Position numbers and translations under genes: made by a program
The notes under the pieces: model-generated
What the model saw: only the letters and a program-made list of their open reading frames with translations
Told to the model about the DNA's origin: nothing
Database searches by the model: none
Origin: M3007 sp041392625
GTDB taxonomy: Bacteria > Bacteroidota > Bacteroidia > Chitinophagales > Saprospiraceae
Assembly: GCA_041392625.1 (NCBI GenBank)
Contig: JAWKLR010000014.1
Location: 1 to 64,000, forward strand
Length of the DNA: 64,000 bases
Direction: 5' to 3'
Shown here: piece after piece, positions 24,956 through 33,331 of the stretch
Numbering within the stretch: position 1 is the first letter of the stretch
Layout: every line of letters starts with the position of its first letter

Positions 24956-26302
24956 TTAGTGATGTGCCTCTTCTGTTGCCATGCCAAAATATACAGCGGA
25001 CAACATCGTAAAGATGTATGCCTGCAAAAAGGCAACCAGCAACTCAAGGGCCATCATGAAAAGGGTCAACGGAATGGAAGCAGCAGCACCAATCGCAGTT
25101 CCGCTCATGCTTTCTCCCGCATCACCAAAAATAAATATCAGGCTCACGAAACTGATAATCACAATGTGACCGGCAGTTACGTTTGCAAACAAACGCAGCA
25201 TGAGCGTAAAGGGCTTCAGGAAAAGACCCAGAATCTCAATTGGCGTAATAATCAAAACTTTAAGTACGGTAGGCACACCTGGCATCCAGAAAATGTGCTC
25301 CCAGTAGTGCTTGTTTCCCTTGAGGTTGGTAATGATAAAAGTAATCACAGCCAAAACCAGGGTGATTGACAGGTTACCAGTCACGTTCGCACTTCCGGGG
25401 AAGAATGGAATCTGTCCGATAAGGTTGAGTCCGAGGATAAAGAAGAATACGGACAGCAAGAACGGCATGAACTCATCGTAACGCTTTGGGATGTTTGGCT
25501 TGGCCACATCATCGCGAATGAAGGTAACCAAGGGCTCGAAGAAATTCTGCAAACCTTTTGGAGCCATTCCGTCACGTGTTTTGTACGATTTAGCAACTGC
25601 CCGGAAAACAAAGAAAAGCAGCAACACTGTAAGCAACATCGTGAATACGTTGCGGGTAATAGAGAAATCGGAAAAACTGGTGATTCCTCCGCCCAGCATA
25701 CCGCCGTCGTACGAAGTTTTTGCATCCAGTTCGTAGCAATTTCCGTTAGCCTGAACGAAATAAATCATTTTAGGCTTGCCATTTACCTCACGCTCCTCAT
25801 GGGTAGGGCCAGTAACTGCCACCTCACCTTTCGGGAAATTTTCGTCTTTGACCCGCATTACATTGCCATGTACCAACACATATCCGTCAACAGCCATTGT
25901 GCCGTTGCCGTGGTGGTGTGGGTGAAATGCAGAGGTGGTGGTGAATGTCCATCCAGCAGATGGAGCATACAAAATACAAGGGAGGTGGAGGTATACGTCG
26001 CCAACAATGTGAATGGCGTTGGCATCCGCGATGTGATGCAGAGCCGTCTCACTGGCGTTAAACTCCGGATTTTCTTCAGCCGGATGGCCACAACCGTGGC
26101 TTTCGCCCTCACCGTGTGCAGCTTCTGCTGCATCGGCATGACCGGCATCAGCATGCGATTCATCGCTGTGAGCCGCTTCAGTCGCTGGCTCTGCATGCGA
26201 CCCACCTGTGTGGTCGTGATCGGTGTGGTTATTCTGCCCAAAAGCAGCCAGCGATAAGGCGCTGAAAACTAAGACAATATAAAATTTGCGTAGTGCAATC
26301 AT
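24956..26302 (-). CDS. atpB: F-type ATP synthase a subunit with His-rich periplasmic N-terminal domain
   Basis: 448 residues from ATG at 26302. A frame open to 26413 is longer, but the -7 box at 26338-26345 lies inside it and the shorter form begins with a clean signal peptide (FYIVLVFSALSLAAFGQ). After cleavage comes a segment of some 75 residues very rich in His, Asp, Glu and Ala (HTDHDHTGGSHAE, HADAGHADAAEAAHG), then a beta-rich part, then the membrane domain with LMLRLFANVTAGH carrying the essential Arg. The His-rich extension occurs in Bacteroidota a subunits; it might buffer or bind metal at the outer face, which is inference. Confidence 0.93.
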   Translation of the reverse strand: MIALRKFYIVLVFSALSLAAFGQNNHTDHDHTGGSHAEPATEAAHSDESHADAGHADAAEAAHGEGESHGCGHPAEENPEFNASETALHHIADANAIHIVGDVYLHLPCILYAPSAGWTFTTTSAFHPHHHGNGTMAVDGYVLVHGNVMRVKDENFPKGEVAVTGPTHEEREVNGKPKMIYFVQANGNCYELDAKTSYDGGMLGGGITSFSDFSITRNVFTMLLTVLLLFFVFRAVAKSYKTRDGMAPKGLQNFFEPLVTFIRDDVAKPNIPKRYDEFMPFLLSVFFFILGLNLIGQIPFFPGSANVTGNLSITLVLAVITFIITNLKGNKHYWEHIFWMPGVPTVLKVLIITPIEILGLFLKPFTLMLRLFANVTAGHIVIISFVSLIFIFGDAGESMSGTAIGAAASIPLTLFMMALELLVAFLQAYIFTMLSAVYFGMATEEAHH

Positions 26303-26337
26303 ACCCAGAGAACTGTAAAGGCTGTTCAAATCGGCTG

Positions 26338-26345
26338 CAAAAGTA
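26338..26345 (-). promoter_or_regulatory. -7 promoter box of the atp operon
   Basis: On the minus strand TACTTTTG, fitting TAnnTTTG, about 35 nt before the atpB ATG at 26302. It helps decide that start. Confidence 0.55.
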
Positions 26346-26584
26346 CAATCTACTATTGGTTTTCGGAAACTTCCCCCGAAAAAAATCCGAAAAAAATGAG
26401 GAATCCGCCTCATTTCAAATGCCCCTGCGAAATAAAATTTGGAAACATGGCTGATTTAATTGTTTGAGACCGGAAAATGCAGCAACAATGAAAGCCAAGC
26501 TGCCTGGGGCTCAAACCAAATCAGGTGTATTTTGCTCCGAGTACGATAATAAATTTTGTAACCCCATTTTTCAACTCAGAATGC

Positions 26585-27951
26585 CTAATACACACGCAAT
26601 TTGAACAAGGTTTGATTGGGCACACGTATATCCGGCTGACCGATGTAATACAAGTATCCGTTCCGAACCTTGAAATGGTGCGCTATCAGGTGTACTTCCG
26701 GCAAACTAAAAACAGCCTGAACTTCCCCATTGTCCACATCAATTCGTTTTAACAAAGTGGTTTTGGAATTGGAGAACATTCCATAAACCTGCCCCAACAC
26801 CTCGTCTTTAAGCAGCAGGCGGGCCCAATCCTTCTCTCTGTGGTACTGAATCGGAACTACCCGGGTATTCTTAAAGGGTGGTTCAAAACGGTACAACTGA
26901 TCGTTTACATGATCAAACAGAAGCAGGGTGTCGTTCATGTTTAAGATTGGAACATATACGGTGTCCTCGCGCAACAACTCCATCCAGGTAAAGTGGGCCA
27001 TCTGGTCCGGGGTTTCTACCTGTTTCAACAAAGCATCCGGGTGGTAGAGTTCGGAATAAACTGCGCTGGTTTCAACCGCACCAAACCCAAAATCACTGAT
27101 GCTGGGCGTTGGCCCAAAAGGGTCATGCATCATGAGGGGCTGGTTGTATACCAATTTTACATAGGCTTCTTTCATTAGTTCCTCCCCGGTTTTATCTTCC
27201 ACCTGGATCAAAGGCACCTTATGCCCCTTTGGGTCGAGGTAATAATAGATGACAGATTTTTCAAACAACCCATATTGCCTGAAATAAAAATAGTCGTCGG
27301 AATAGGCTACGCAGGGTTCTAGCAGCCCCCAGAATTGGCGACTGTCATAGGCAGGAAAGGTATCAATCGTCTGTTCGAAAATACTTATTTCGTGACAAAA
27401 ATCCGGGCCTACGGCATGGTACCCACCCAGACAGCCATGCAGACGCTGTGCGCCATTACCCAATTGCAGCTTGCGTCAGTCGCCGACCGGAATCATCCCA
27501 TTGCTTCCAGATAGGTTCGTTTTTTGGCGAGTACCAGGGCAAGATATTTTCACCGGCAAAAGTATAATCCAGCAAGGTGTGTTGATAGTCCTCCTCGTAC
27601 AACCGCGCTTCTTTGGTCGCTCCAATCTGCACTTCTGAAAGTTGGACCTGCTGAGGACTCAGCCAATTTCCAGGCGCGTAGATCCGCAACGAAATTGGAA
27701 GGCGTTAGGACAATTCTTCTTGAAAAATACCCCAGGTAACGGACATTCAAACTTTCAGGCTGATATGCCAGCTGAAAATAAAAGTTGCCAGACTCATCTG
27801 TGCGAACATGGCTGGTATCGTTGTAAAATATTGAAACGCCGGGCAAACCCTCTCCGGTTTCACCCCGAACAATGCCCCTCACCGAAAAGAGATCGGTTTG
27901 AGCCTGAGCAACAAATGGAAGGAAGGCGATACAAAATAAAAACAAACGCAT
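26585..27951 (-). pseudogene. secreted protein with carboxypeptidase-like regulatory domain, two frameshifts
   Basis: The first part (from 27951) has a signal peptide (FLFCIAFLPFVAQAQ) and a regulatory beta-sandwich (VRGIVRGETGEGLPGVSIFY). The frame shifts near 27680 (RIYAPGNWLSPQQVQLSEV continues in another frame) and again near 27460 (NGAQRLHGCLGGYHAVGPDF). The last 290 codons are open and end LFKLRVY. Joined, it would be about 455 residues. The C-terminal part looks like a beta-propeller-like domain seen in Bacteroidota hypothetical proteins; no function is known to me. Each break needs only one or two bases, so this is a young lesion or an error. Confidence 0.7.
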
Positions 27952-28061
27952 ATCATCGGATTTACACCAAAAATATGCGTTTGTTTTTATTCTGCTTAGT
28001 CCACTTCGTGAACTGTGTGATTCATTAACTCATCGGTTCTGTTCAATAGATGAGTGCCCCA

Positions 28062-28376
28062 TTAATACATCACCAAGCGGCGACTGGCACTTCCAAACGG
28101 AGTTTCCAGGCGATACATATAGATACCAGGCTCCCGGATGTCGGAACGCTGCAATACAATATGATTTTCTCCGGCTTCAAAATAACCATTTTTGTGTGCT
28201 ACTACATGTCCGTGTGAATCCAATACCATTAAGTTGATACTGGCCGACTCCGGAATGCTAAACCACAAAAGGGTCATTTCTACGAATGGGTTGGGGGAGT
28301 TGGGGTAAAGTTGAAGAACGGGTTCTGCTACAGCCAGATCTCCTCTGGCATCTACTTCGGTTTGATACTGAAACAT
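28062..28376 (-). pseudogene. orphan T9SS C-terminal sorting domain fragment
   Basis: About 104 codons with LYPNSPNPFVEMTLLWFSIP and a terminal GIYMYRLETPFGSASRRLVMY, the classical type A sorting tail that sends cargo through the type IX secretion system. There is no signal peptide and no passenger domain upstream, so it is the 3' leftover of a lost secreted protein gene. Confidence 0.7.
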
Positions 28377-28746
28377 AAAATAAGATTATTCCTGATTAGG
28401 AACTTTTTTCAAAGTCCCCGGGAAAAGGCGATTAAACGATTATGGGTGGATGTTCTTTTCTTTTGTTCATGGGATTATTCCCAATACGGTATGCCGGGTA
28501 AAAGACAAATCCTGTGCCAGAATCCATTTTTTTCTTTTTTAATTCGTTAAAAAATCAAGGAAACTGTTTTTTTAACTTCATTTATTACTCCTTAAGCCAA
28601 AAGGGCATCAAAACGGCACCAAATTGCCAGTATCAGATGAAAACCTAGCCAGTTCTCACGCACACCAAACACGATTTTTTCAAAAAAAAGCCCCGCCAAC
28701 ATCTTCTCGACCGTTGGCAGGGCTTTTTGATTCAAAGCATCTTTGG
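28377..28746. other. intergenic region, only a terminator seen
   Basis: AT-rich, no protein-like frame. It includes the terminator of the propeller gene at 28682-28728. The passenger part of the orphan sorting domain probably once lay here. Confidence 0.6.
28682..28728 (-). terminator. intrinsic terminator after the BNR-propeller gene
   Basis: On the minus strand AAAAAGCCCTGCCAAC and GTTGGCGGGGCTTTTTTTT arms. It lies 18 nt after the stop. Confidence 0.92.
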
Positions 28747-31260
28747 TTAATGTGCCACAACTAGTTTCTCCCGTATAGTTGCTTCACCGGCAGCATTGCG
28801 CAACTCAACATAATAAATCCCGTTAGACAGGAATTGAGTCGAGAAAGACAACTCCCCGATTGCCTGATTCTTCCAATTTTGCTCCAACACCTGACGGCCA
28901 TGCACATCCATCACCCGCAACTGAAAATCGGCACGATGCGGATTTGCTGAATTGAAATAAACCCGGCTGCTTGCAGGGTTTGGATACAACTTCGTGCGCT
29001 GTCCTGAATCTGCCAAAGTCTCCGTTCCAACCGGCAATTGGGTAAGGTCAGCAGACCAAACACCCCGACCATGGGTACCGATATACAAGGTGCGTGTTGC
29101 AGCGCGGACCTTCAGGTCAAATACATAGACATTCGGCAAGCCTTCCCCAAACACTTGCCAGTTGATCTCATCAGCATCGGTGTAGTACACGCCTATATCT
29201 GTTCCCACAAACAGGAAGTTGGTTTCTTCATCGTACAAAATCGCATTTACAGGAACGTTGGGCAAGCCATTTGAAATGTTTTGCCAAATCAACAGGTTTC
29301 CAAGCATGGCAGACTGGTACACCTTTTTATTGTCACCATATCCGGCCTTGCAAACCCACATGTGCATATCGTCGTTCGGATCAATGGCTATGCGTGTTAT
29401 TTCATTGGATGGGTCTGGCGTATTCAATGTACTCCAGGAGGCACCACCGTCATCCGTGCGGTAAACTTTGTTGCTCCAGCTTGCCAAAATGATGTTGGTA
29501 TCCTGTGGAGCATAAATTACATCCCGCAGGTTGTTATCGGTACTGCCTGTCAGGTTCGTACTGATCTTGTGGAAGTGATCGCCCCGGTCAAACGTTTTGT
29601 AAATGTCATGGAAACCAAAAAGCATGGTTTCTGTGCGCAATGGATTCATTACAAAAGGTGTTACCCATGCGCCTTCAGGATCGTCCGGCAGGTTATCTGA
29701 AATAGTCGTATTGGTTCCCCAGTTATTCGTAGAGCGATAAATTGCATTTCCACCATAATACTCAGTAAACAGAATATTGGAATTGTACGGGTCAATTGCC
29801 TGAGTCATGGCATCCCCGCCATTGGTATGAATCCAGTTTCCACCAGAGAACCGGAGCCAACCGCCGTTATCCTGTGAACCCGCTGCAATTTTCAGTGAGC
29901 CAGCTTCGCTCACTGAAATCCGGTAAAACTGCGCAATGCCCATTCCATTGGAATAATCACTCCAAATGTCATAGGGTTCGTGGTAGGTATAAACGCCACC
30001 GTCGTTGCAGAAAAACAAAATTTCCGGATTGTACGGATACACTACAATATCGTGTACATCGGCATGTACTTCCGGTTGAATGCCGTTGTTATACCAATTC
30101 GTGATTTGCGTCCAATTGGCCCCGCCATTGGTGGATTGGTTCACTACGACATTTGCACAATAAACAATATCCGGGTTAATTTGAGAAATATAAAACTGGA
30201 AATCTTCCGGCATGTAGGAACGGAATTCAATGGTCGCACCTGCATCGGAAGACATAAACAGTTTCTTGTCCTGCGAATACCGTATCCCCAAAACATCCGG
30301 GTCGGCCATAGTCACCGCCAGTTTGATCGAATTATTGGTATTGGGTTCGCTGGTTATCTGGTCCCAGGTTTCTCCCCCATCGATGGATTTAAACACATCG
30401 CTTTGGCCCCAATAATCGTAAAAAGCAGCATAAAGGGTATTGGAATCGCCCGGACGAAACTTCACATCGGTAAACTCACCGGCCCTTTTCTGAACCCACG
30501 TGGCACCTCCGTCGGTCGACTTGAGCAATCCACTGTTGGTTGCAGCAACCAACACCTGTGAATTGTTGGGATCCATTTTCAACTCATAAATCACCTTGAA
30601 ATCATCCAGTTCCCAACTCAAACCAGTAGGGTTCCAGGAAACACCACCATCTTCTGATTTGTACACACCCATGTTATAATGCCACCAGCCAAATTTGTCG
30701 CCCAGCGAAATATAGAGTACATCCGGGTCTGAAGGGTCGGTCAGAATAATACTCACGGGCAGGTAGGGCAATTCATCCCCCAACGGAATGTAGCTCAATC
30801 CACCATCCTCAGTTTTCCAGAGCCCGCCATCCGGCGCACCAACAAAAAAGGTATATGGATCTTCCGAGTGAAACGCAACATGTTTGGTACGGCCCATCCC
30901 CCAGTATCCACCACCGGTATTTTGGGTAGGCCCGACCTCTTCCCATTGAGGTTGGTTCCCTCTGGATGCCACTTTTGCCCGGGCTTTTTGCTGCTCTACC
31001 CACTGTGTTTTCAGATCGGGAAAACTTCCGTCTGGCATCACCCGGTCTTTCCAAAACCATTTCCACCGTTGGTATTTTACAAACTGATTGTCCCAGCAGT
31101 CGGTATCCTCCTGTTCATAATCTACAAAATGCGCATCAAGGCGCTCGCATATAGCAAAATAGTTGCCTTTAGGCAATTCAATCCCAACATCCGGGAGCTC
31201 CTGACTCCCCGCAGAGAAAAACAAGGCTGCAAATACAAAAAGTAAAAGTGATTTTTTCAT
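28747..31260 (-). CDS. secreted BNR/VPS10-type beta-propeller protein with T9SS sorting domain
   Basis: 837 residues. Signal peptide 1-19 (LLLFVFAALFFSAGSQ). Residues about 110-740 carry many SxDGGxxW-type (Asp-box) repeats such as LWKTEDGGLSYIPLG, VYKSEDGGVSWNPTGL, LLKSTDGGATWVQK and VYRTDDGGASWSTL, forming one or more sialidase-like propellers. The end has LYPNPASSRVYFNSANP and GIYYVELRNAAGEATIREKL, a type A T9SS tail. It is therefore exported and anchored or released at the surface. The sialidase catalytic residues are not evident, so it is more likely a binding or structural propeller than a glycosidase. Confidence 0.82.
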   Translation of the reverse strand: MKKSLLLFVFAALFFSAGSQELPDVGIELPKGNYFAICERLDAHFVDYEQEDTDCWDNQFVKYQRWKWFWKDRVMPDGSFPDLKTQWVEQQKARAKVASRGNQPQWEEVGPTQNTGGGYWGMGRTKHVAFHSEDPYTFFVGAPDGGLWKTEDGGLSYIPLGDELPYLPVSIILTDPSDPDVLYISLGDKFGWWHYNMGVYKSEDGGVSWNPTGLSWELDDFKVIYELKMDPNNSQVLVAATNSGLLKSTDGGATWVQKRAGEFTDVKFRPGDSNTLYAAFYDYWGQSDVFKSIDGGETWDQITSEPNTNNSIKLAVTMADPDVLGIRYSQDKKLFMSSDAGATIEFRSYMPEDFQFYISQINPDIVYCANVVVNQSTNGGANWTQITNWYNNGIQPEVHADVHDIVVYPYNPEILFFCNDGGVYTYHEPYDIWSDYSNGMGIAQFYRISVSEAGSLKIAAGSQDNGGWLRFSGGNWIHTNGGDAMTQAIDPYNSNILFTEYYGGNAIYRSTNNWGTNTTISDNLPDDPEGAWVTPFVMNPLRTETMLFGFHDIYKTFDRGDHFHKISTNLTGSTDNNLRDVIYAPQDTNIILASWSNKVYRTDDGGASWSTLNTPDPSNEITRIAIDPNDDMHMWVCKAGYGDNKKVYQSAMLGNLLIWQNISNGLPNVPVNAILYDEETNFLFVGTDIGVYYTDADEINWQVFGEGLPNVYVFDLKVRAATRTLYIGTHGRGVWSADLTQLPVGTETLADSGQRTKLYPNPASSRVYFNSANPHRADFQLRVMDVHGRQVLEQNWKNQAIGELSFSTQFLSNGIYYVELRNAAGEATIREKLVVAH

Positions 31261-31279
31261 GTCTTAGATTTATAAACTA

Positions 31280-31365
31280 CTAGTAGTCAGTGGTCAGTAG
31301 TCAGTGGTAAGTAGTAAGTTTTCTATAAACCATCCTTACTACTTATTACTTACCACTTACTACTA
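31280..31365. repeat. long hairpin built of AGTAGTC/AGTGGTC-type heptamers
   Basis: CTAGTAGTCAGTGGTCAGTA with further heptamers on the left arm faces CTTACTACTTATTACTTACC and ACTTACTACTAG on the right, with a loop near 31319-31334. The left arm is made of near 7-bp units. Short tandem heptamer elements like this are known between genes in several phyla. Confidence 0.7.
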
Positions 31366-31408
31366 GATCACACAAAGGTACACAGCAGTTCGTACCTTTA
31401 CGGGCAGG

Positions 31409-32191
31409 ATGTATAGATTTATTAGCCATATCATTGCAATTGCAGTGGTTTCCACTGGAATTGCCTGCAACTCCCGGGAAACGGGTGAGCCCGTGGTTGA
31501 CCCGGAGGAACAGTTTGAGTATTTTGCACTCAAACTCGGCCGTACCCTGGAGTATCAGGTGGATAGCCTGGTGTATGATTTTGGCACCAATGGAAATACC
31601 GTTGTCGATACCAATCGGCTTTTTGTAAAAATCCATTTTGCGGATACCTTGACAGACAACTCCGGTCAATTGGTTTATCTGCTTGAACGCTTTGAGCGAG
31701 GCAGTTCGGGTGAACCCTGGGTATATAATAGCAGTAGCACGGCATCCAGAACCGGAACGCAGGCTTTTTTCACCGAGGAGAACCTACGCTTTAATCCAAT
31801 GATTTTCCCAATGACTGAGCGAAGCAGGTGGGATGGGAACAGCGCATTTGACTCCTTTCTCGAACTGGAAATTGCCGGGGAACGTATCCGGCCGTTTACC
31901 AACTGGGACTACCGGGTGGACTCGCTGGATATCCCGGGAGCCATTGGTCCGTTTGCGTTTGATTCCTTGTTGATTATCACAGAAGCCAATGATGAGATCA
32001 ATATTGAAAAGCGGTTTTCCCGTGCTGTTTATGCCAAACATGTTGGGCTTGTAAAGAAAGAGCAATGGATTCTGGATTCCCAGTATTGCAACCAAATCCC
32101 CACCCCCACCGACTGCCTTACCAAGCCCTGGGAAGAGAAAGCAGAAAAAGGCTATATTCTTAGGATGGAAATCCTCAACTTTGCGGATTAA
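31409..32191 (+). CDS. lipoprotein of unknown function
   Basis: 260 residues. A signal peptide ends in the lipobox STGIAC (Cys20), so it is lipid-anchored. The rest is mostly beta with no motif I recognise. TACCTTTA upstream at about 31394 resembles a -7 box. The rimM start is 22 nt after its stop, so they may be co-transcribed. Similar single-copy lipoproteins are often found as hypothetical proteins in this phylum. Confidence 0.7.
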   Translation: MYRFISHIIAIAVVSTGIACNSRETGEPVVDPEEQFEYFALKLGRTLEYQVDSLVYDFGTNGNTVVDTNRLFVKIHFADTLTDNSGQLVYLLERFERGSSGEPWVYNSSSTASRTGTQAFFTEENLRFNPMIFPMTERSRWDGNSAFDSFLELEIAGERIRPFTNWDYRVDSLDIPGAIGPFAFDSLLIITEANDEINIEKRFSRAVYAKHVGLVKKEQWILDSQYCNQIPTPTDCLTKPWEEKAEKGYILRMEILNFAD

Positions 32192-32213
32192 AATTGCATT
32201 TCAATCAAATAGA

Positions 32214-32729
32214 ATGGACGCATACATAGAAGTGGGCTTTACCCAAAAAACACATGGAGTAAAAGGCGAACTCAAAATCAATATCGAAGACCCCTTCTGG
32301 GATGTCTGTATGGAAAAAAAACGGGTCTTCCTGGAAATACGCTCAACCAAAGTTCCGTTCTTTATAAAAGACATTCGGGGCGCCCACGGCGATATTGTGC
32401 TTTTTGAAGACATCCCCAACCGGGAAGCAGCGCTTCTGCTCCAATCAAAAAAGATCTACCTGCTGCAAAGCGACGTTCCTGATGACCTGGACCTGGAAAC
32501 AGATGCACTTCAATACAGCCACCTCGCCGGGTATACCTTATTAGATGAAACACTCGGACTCATCGGAGCCATTGAGGAAGTCATCGAAATGCCACAGCAG
32601 GAAATGGCTGTCCTACAATACCAAAACAAAGAAGTACTCGTGCCGCTCAACGCCATTTTTATCAAAAAAATAGATGACAAAAAGTCTGAAATTTTAATGG
32701 ACCTACCCGACGGACTTCTAACTATTTGA
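32214..32729 (+). CDS. rimM: ribosome maturation factor RimM
   Basis: 171 residues from ATG at 32214; an earlier in-frame start at 32181 would overlap the lipoprotein gene. YIEVGFTQKTHGVKGELKI at the start is the RimM N-terminal barrel signature, and EVLVPLNAIFIKKID the PRC-barrel part. It binds S19 and aids 30S head assembly. The usual neighbours (rpsP, trmD, rplS) are not here. Confidence 0.93.
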   Translation: MDAYIEVGFTQKTHGVKGELKINIEDPFWDVCMEKKRVFLEIRSTKVPFFIKDIRGAHGDIVLFEDIPNREAALLLQSKKIYLLQSDVPDDLDLETDALQYSHLAGYTLLDETLGLIGAIEEVIEMPQQEMAVLQYQNKEVLVPLNAIFIKKIDDKKSEILMDLPDGLLTI

Positions 32730-32784
32730 TTTTCAGCATAATAAGACTTTTCAACTGTTAATAAAAACTTAAACTACTGGTGCT

Positions 32785-32816
32785 CGTGCCCTGAATTGTT
32801 CATGTTGGCACGCTTT
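32785..32816 (+). terminator. weak hairpin with short T run after rimM
   Basis: CGTGCC and GGCACG arms with a 16-nt loop, then TTTT. Only 6 bp of stem. Confidence 0.4.
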
Positions 32817-32866
32817 TCGACATATACCATAAAAATAGTATTTCACAACGTTTTAATCATTTAGAA

Positions 32867-33040
32867 ATGTCAACCCAATCCGAACATTCAAATCAAAGCA
32901 ACCGGGGTGTAGTTATCCTGCTCACCATCGTTTTGCACCTGGCACTGGGTTATTACCTGTACCAGACCAGCACCAAAGCGCCACAAACTACCCGCATGGA
33001 GCAAGTGGACGCTGCGAACAAAGCCTCCGAAACGCCCTAA
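32867..33040 (+). CDS. small single-TM protein
   Basis: 57 residues, MSTQSEHSNQSNRGV then one hydrophobic helix VVILLTIVLHLALGYYLY and a short polar tail ending KASETP. A strong terminator lies 30 nt after the stop, which supports a real gene. Function unknown. Its stretch is closed in other frames by stops, and it has a normal Met start. Confidence 0.55.
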   Translation: MSTQSEHSNQSNRGVVILLTIVLHLALGYYLYQTSTKAPQTTRMEQVDAANKASETP

Positions 33041-33070
33041 TCCGAACACAACCTTCTTCCTATATATGCC

Positions 33071-33105
33071 AGAAGCCCTCCTGAATTGCATTCAGGAGGG
33101 CTTCT
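33071..33105 (+). terminator. intrinsic hairpin after the small TM gene
   Basis: AGAAGCCCTCCTGAA and TTCAGGAGGGCTTCT perfect 15-bp arms around a 5-nt loop; the tail is GATATTTC, poor in T. Confidence 0.8.
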
Positions 33106-33127
33106 GATATTTCATACAAACTGGTAC

Positions 33128-33147
33128 AGACGCACTGTAGTGCGTCT
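33128..33147. repeat. 20-bp palindromic element, related to the 3.8-4.6 kb family
   Basis: AGACGCACTGTAGTGCGTCT: the same outer arms AGACGCA and TGCGTCT as the earlier copies with a different centre. Confidence 0.75.
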
Positions 33148-33331
33148 CCCCCGCCATCATAAAAAGAGTACAAAGGATGTACTCAGTGCCTAAAACAATT
33201 GTGCATCCCGAAAAATCACCTACCTACCTCAGGTAACCCTTTAATACAATTGCCCTAAAAAGAGCCTCCCTCAAAAAGCGCATTCATAACAAACTTCTAT
33301 CTTTACCGTTACAAAAGAAAATCCAATCGAT

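Noticed and set aside
26303..26413. Upstream extension of atpB
   Set aside because: It contains the -7 box and would bury the signal peptide.
28546..28575. GTTAAAAAA / TTTTTTTAAC inverted repeat
   Set aside because: AT-only arms, no gene end next to it on the proper strand; likely chance in AT-rich DNA.
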